64,000 nt of DNA from Nitrososphaeria archaeon (GTDB taxonomy: Archaea; Thermoproteota; Nitrososphaeria; Geothermarchaeales; JDFR-13), in NCBI GenBank assembly GCA_027078545.1, contig JALWXN010000004.1, positions 1,018,133 to 1,082,132 of the forward strand, written 5' to 3'. Shown here piece after piece: positions 61,162 to 64,000 of the stretch. Under the pieces are notes generated by a model. That model saw nothing but the letters and a program-made list of their open reading frames with translations. It ran no database searches and was not told the DNA's origin. Within the stretch, counting starts at the first letter, position 1, and every line of letters begins with the position of its first letter. The position numbers and the translations under genes were made by a program.

Positions 61162-61698
61162 CTAGACCTTCACGACGTTATGCATATGCTTGATCAGGGC
61201 CTCAGTCCTCCTCCTATGCATAGGGTCATACGCAACGAAGATCGGCGCCTCCTCCCCGCCGAGGAACGTATTCCCGATGAAGGTCTTGGCCTTCCTCAGA
61301 TACCTGAGGAAGTTATCCAGCTCGCTCCCGAGGAGGTATATATAGAGGTCATTAACCACGAGTATATCCCTATCAGAGCTCATAAAGTCGTTGAAGAACT
61401 CCTCCGCAACCCTGACATTCTTCTCGAAGACTCTATTCATCGCGGAGGGATCAGACGAGATGTTCGGGACCTGGATCTCCCTCGAATACCTATAGATAGC
61501 GTTCTTAAATCCATAGATGAACTTAGAGAGCCTCATCCCAACCCCCTTGGACTGTGGGGCCAGGTCGATGATGTATATCCTGTCGTCCAGCCCCCTCCGG
61601 ATAAGCTCCCTCACAATCTCGGAGGTATACTTAGTCCTCCCACGCCCCGAGTCCGACAGGATGATCGTGTATCGATCGAGGAGCAGATCCACATTCAT
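61162..61698 (-). CDS. Hypothetical P-loop-like protein
   Basis: About 178 residues from ATG 61698. An N-terminal strand YTIILSDSGRGRTKYTSEIV suggests a P-loop-like nucleotide site (GRGRTKYT, not a canonical GKT/S). A second strand IYIIDLAP, a helical middle and ILVVNDLYIYL (Walker-B-like strand followed by Asn-Asp) give a P-loop NTPase-like outline. The frame is open to ATG 61749 upstream, but AT-rich promoter-like sequence between 61700 and 61740 favours 61698. Function unknown. The stop lies 4 bases from the SIS gene, convergently. Confidence 0.55.
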   Translation of the reverse strand: MNVDLLLDRYTIILSDSGRGRTKYTSEIVRELIRRGLDDRIYIIDLAPQSKGVGMRLSKFIYGFKNAIYRYSREIQVPNISSDPSAMNRVFEKNVRVAEEFFNDFMSSDRDILVVNDLYIYLLGSELDNFLRYLRKAKTFIGNTFLGGEEAPIFVAYDPMHRRRTEALIKHMHNVVKV

Positions 61699-61822
61699 CT
61701 CTATAACATATGAAAATATGTTTCTACGAAAATAAGGTTGGGCCCCCAAAGCGGCCTAGAGATAGGCCCCAAGATATAGTTGCCATGCCTATCCATTGAT
61801 TATCCAGGCGGTGTAGGAGGGG

Positions 61823-62449
61823 ATGCTGAGCCAGCTGGTGGACTATATTGTTGATAGGATTGTGGAGCTGGACTGGATGGCGGTGGCACTGGGAGTCCTT
61901 ATAGAGACGATAATAGTCCCGATACCAAGCCCATTAATACCCATGGCCGCAGGCTTCGCCCTACTAAGCAGGGCCGAGGGCATAGGCTTCATAGCAACAC
62001 TATTCATAAAGATCGGGCTGGTAGGGGCGGCCACAGCCACCCTGGCAAACCTACCCTTCTACTACATCGGGCTGAAGGGTGGGGAGCCCGTCATGAGGAG
62101 GATGTCCCGCTGGATAGGTGTGGACGAGGAGGAGATCGAGAAGGCCGTGAAGCTTATCGGTGGTGGGAGGCCTACACACCTCATCATCTATAGGGCCCTA
62201 CCCATAATGCCCCTCTCCCTAGTCTCACTAGCCACCGGTGCGCTACGGAGGAGTACGAGGGAGTTCACCCTATACACCTTCACCGGCTGCCTACCGAGAT
62301 ACGTATTCCTAGGATACCTGGGATGGGTGATGCAGGACCTCTACATGGAGATGGCAGACCTACTCGACAGCCTAGAGACAGCCACGATAGTCTTAATAAT
62401 CCTAGCCGCCGGAACATATATTCTCGTGAAGAGGCTCCTGAGGAGGTGA
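61823..62449 (+). CDS. DedA/VTT-domain membrane protein
   Basis: A 208-residue membrane protein of the DedA (SNARE-associated/VTT) family. GVLIETIIVPIPSPLIPMAAGF is the family re-entrant loop, and later RALPIMPLSLVSLATGALRRSTREFTLYTFTG with Arg and Gly/Thr matches the VTT signature. About five helices. Relatives are implicated in lipid flipping. A GGAGGGG site overlaps the ATG. Cotranscribed with L13e, 6 bases away. Confidence 0.88.
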   Translation: MLSQLVDYIVDRIVELDWMAVALGVLIETIIVPIPSPLIPMAAGFALLSRAEGIGFIATLFIKIGLVGAATATLANLPFYYIGLKGGEPVMRRMSRWIGVDEEEIEKAVKLIGGGRPTHLIIYRALPIMPLSLVSLATGALRRSTREFTLYTFTGCLPRYVFLGYLGWVMQDLYMEMADLLDSLETATIVLIILAAGTYILVKRLLRR

Positions 62450-62455
62450 AGACGT

Positions 62456-62671
62456 ATGGAGAAGCCCAGCCCAATAGTCTATAAACCCGGAACAGGCGGA
62501 TTGAAGACCAGGAAGGGGAGGGGATTCTCCCTAGGCGAGCTTAGAGAGGCCGGTATAGACCTAAACACGGCCAAGAAGCTGGGGATATACGTTGATATGA
62601 GGAGGAAGAGCATCCATAAAGAGAATGTGGAGGCTCTGAAGAAGTACCTCGAGGAGCTCAAGAGACAATAG
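62456..62671 (+). CDS. rpl13e: 50S ribosomal protein L13e
   Basis: A 71-residue protein matching the short crenarchaeal form of eL13. The core is [17 protein letters not shown], then [14 protein letters not shown] and a helical C-terminus [12 protein letters not shown]. Very basic at the N-terminus, as expected for rRNA contact. GAGGTGA upstream overlaps the DedA stop. This protein occurs in some Thermoproteota orders and not in most Euryarchaeota. Its last 14 bases overlap the geranylgeranyl reductase gene. Confidence 0.88.
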   Translation: MEKPSPIVYKPGTGGLKTRKGRGFSLGELREAGIDLNTAKKLGIYVDMRRKSIHKENVEALKKYLEELKRQ

Positions 62672-63809
62672 CCTTGGCGAGCTTAAATGCTACTCCGGGA
62701 GCCTTCAACAACCTCCTCACAACACCCATCACATCCTCCCCATTAGCAATCTTCACAATGTCGTCCGGCTCCAAGACATCCGCCAGCTTATTCAGCTCCT
62801 CGTCAGACAGCTTCTCCAGGAAGCGCATAGCCTTCAAGCTATAACGTATCTTCTTACCCCACGGATCCTCATACCTCTCCACCCAGCGGGCTAGGGACGC
62901 CTCACTAGTATCCCCCTCGAGGACAGCGTCGGCAGCAGTCTCACCAGCCACGAGGCCCGCCACACCCGATGGATGCATACCAGCACCCGTCAGGGGCATG
63001 ACGGTACCAGCTGCGTCGCCTACAAGTATAAAGCCGTCGCCATAGGGCTTACTGATCATCCCACCTATCGGGACCGGCGCACCCCTATAGTCGATCACCT
63101 GGGCACCCCCGAGCCAGTCACTATGCTCCTTCACAAACTTATCTAGGTAATACTTCGCACTCCCACCCCTGACGCCCACACCTACCTCGGCCACCTTATC
63201 ACTCTTGGGGAAGATCCATGCATAGCCCCTTGGAGCCACCTCGCTCCCAAGGTAGAAATACGCTATGTCGGGCTCATCCAGCCTAACATTAGCCATGAGG
63301 TAGATAAGCGTCGGTATAGGCTCACTCTTCTCCCTGACACCCAGCGACTTAGCCACTACGCTGTGGTAGCCATCAGCACCTATAACCACCTTCGCCGTAT
63401 AGACACCATACTTAGTCTTAACCTTCATCACACCATCCACACGGGAGACCGCCTCGACAGGCTCCCTCACCCGTATATGGGCCCCATTCTCGGCAGCCTT
63501 CAGGGCGAGCTCCTGCAGATACATCGTCTTGTTGATCGAGTACGTCTCGGCGAAGCCTATATCGATATACTTCCCGTTCGGGGCATATACCCTGGGGATA
63601 ACCTTATGCAGGACTATATAGGGCTTCGGATCAATACCCAGGTCCTTGAAAGTACCTATACTCGTAGCCTCTCCACAGGGCTTCTTAGCCATGATAGTCT
63701 CGTTCTTCTCTATAAGGAGGGTCTTAACACCCTTCTCAGCAGCCTTCATAGCAGCAGGGATACCAGCTGGCCCAGCACCGACAACGATGACGTCATAATC
63801 GGTGGACAT
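62658..63809 (-). CDS. Geranylgeranyl reductase (digeranylgeranylglycerophospholipid reductase)
   Basis: FAD enzyme that saturates isoprenoid chains of archaeal lipids. FAD motif [15 protein letters not shown] at residues 8-22; the family KPCGEA with its conserved cysteine is at about 43-48. [13 protein letters not shown] and [25 protein letters not shown] are the other FAD-binding motifs. At 383 residues it is standard. The TATA-like TATTTTAAG (63834-63842) lies 28 bases from the ATG, so it should be leaderless. Complements the tes-like enzyme for fully saturated tetraether lipids. Confidence 0.93.
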   Translation of the reverse strand: MSTDYDVIVVGAGPAGIPAAMKAAEKGVKTLLIEKNETIMAKKPCGEATSIGTFKDLGIDPKPYIVLHKVIPRVYAPNGKYIDIGFAETYSINKTMYLQELALKAAENGAHIRVREPVEAVSRVDGVMKVKTKYGVYTAKVVIGADGYHSVVAKSLGVREKSEPIPTLIYLMANVRLDEPDIAYFYLGSEVAPRGYAWIFPKSDKVAEVGVGVRGGSAKYYLDKFVKEHSDWLGGAQVIDYRGAPVPIGGMISKPYGDGFILVGDAAGTVMPLTGAGMHPSGVAGLVAGETAADAVLEGDTSEASLARWVERYEDPWGKKIRYSLKAMRFLEKLSDEELNKLADVLEPDDIVKIANGEDVMGVVRRLLKAPGVAFKLAKAIVS

Positions 63810-63887
63810 AGTATTGATTTTCCCACTACCCAGTATTTTAAGGGGGGAATATTCAGCCCAGCCCCTTACATATACATCCTAATACGT

Positions 63888-64000
63888 CTAGCCACCCACC
63901 GAGCCAGAGTTCTCAACAACCTGGAGCCTAGACACCTCACCCTCCCTATAAACCTCCACAACACTCTTAAAGACATCTGACACCCGGATCTCGAAGTCAT
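63888..64000 (-). CDS. 3' end of an unidentified gene (partial)
   Basis: The last 37 codons of a minus-strand gene running off the right edge, ending in TAG at 63888-63890. The visible C-terminus contains FEIRVSDVFKSVVEVYREGE and then VSRLQVVENSGSVGG. No family recognised. It lies upstream of the geranylgeranyl reductase gene with a 78-base gap holding that gene's promoter. Confidence 0.5.
   Translation of the reverse strand, partial: DFEIRVSDVFKSVVEVYREGEVSRLQVVENSGSVGG

Noticed and set aside
63363..63980. Long plus-strand open frame across the geranylgeranyl reductase gene
   Set aside because: Antisense shadow of a well-supported gene; its protein has no domain and unusual composition.
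1..64000. CRISPR arrays, insertion sequences, rRNA, tRNA
   Set aside because: No direct-repeat spacing, no transposase-like protein, and no tRNA or rRNA signature found by reading both strands.

Overview
The window looks like a compact stretch of a hyperthermophilic Thermoproteota (crenarchaeal) chromosome, most likely of Desulfurococcales type; this is inferred from gene content, not from any database search. Markers are a crenarchaeal-size ribosomal protein L13e, archaeal TATA promoters placed so that many mRNAs start at or near the start codon, an archaeal C/D box guide RNA, the two-subunit 2-oxoacid:ferredoxin oxidoreductase, a bifunctional phosphoglucose/phosphomannose isomerase, a TrpB2-type tryptophan synthase beta, geranylgeranyl reductase, and a radical SAM enzyme resembling tetraether lipid synthase. 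Arginine is mostly AGG/AGA and isoleucine mostly ATA. I saw no rRNA, tRNA, CRISPR array or insertion sequence. Almost every base is coding; neighbouring genes often overlap by a few bases and convergent genes often share a 4-base stop overlap. Layout. 0-3.6 kb: an FtsX/MacB-type ABC exporter. 3.7-6.8 kb: DNA repair and small proteins (family 4 uracil-DNA glycosylase, GNAT, HAD, PDCD5-like, a secreted protein). 6.9-15.5 kb: tungsten aldehyde oxidoreductase, RumA-type methyltransferase, zinc-ribbon membrane protein, TrkA, chloride channel with a desuccinylase-like hydrolase, NAD synthetase and an AbrB-PhoU regulator. 15.7-25.5 kb: PIN-ATPase-KH protein, 2-oxoacid:ferredoxin oxidoreductase, class III aminotransferase, PGI/PMI, phosphoglycolate phosphatase, a tandem ThyX-like protein, an unknown basic protein. 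25.6-34.7 kb: TtuA-like and beta-CASP nuclease genes, then a complete succinate dehydrogenase operon (A-C-D-B) that runs on into a degenerate aminotransferase, endonuclease III and an RlmI-type methyltransferase. 34.7-43.8 kb: TrpB2, an Mtq2-like methylase, an orphan DNA methyltransferase, ChaN-like protein, S9 peptidase, HTH regulator, sulfatase-like protein, IMP dehydrogenase. 43.9-51.3 kb: tetraether-synthase-like radical SAM, anchored thermonuclease, second S9 peptidase, homoserine dehydrogenase, a SPASM radical SAM, HAD. 51.3-55.3 kb: a looser, more AT-rich region with an ABC-2 transporter interrupted by a secreted protein and a decayed HTH gene. 55.3-64 kb: two aminotransferases, the guide RNA, a COG1373-type ATPase, flavin reductase with tandem SIS protein, DedA with L13e, geranylgeranyl reductase, and the end of one further gene. 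Working picture: peptide and amino-acid catabolism (two S9 peptidases, desuccinylase, three aminotransferases, ferredoxin-linked aldehyde and 2-oxoacid oxidoreductases) feeds ferredoxin and acyl-CoA pools, and the succinate dehydrogenase complex links this to the quinone pool; its direction in vivo cannot be read from the sequence. The lipid enzymes point to saturated tetraether membranes. The most notable items outside standard annotation are the double-guide C/D RNA with two exact 12-nt guides and a hairpin spacer at 58.0 kb, several genes that keep a known fold but have lost catalytic residues (sdh-linked aminotransferase without its lysine, tandem ThyX, crotonase-like protein, TtuA-like protein with altered PP-loop), and a SPASM radical SAM enzyme with no visible peptide partner.
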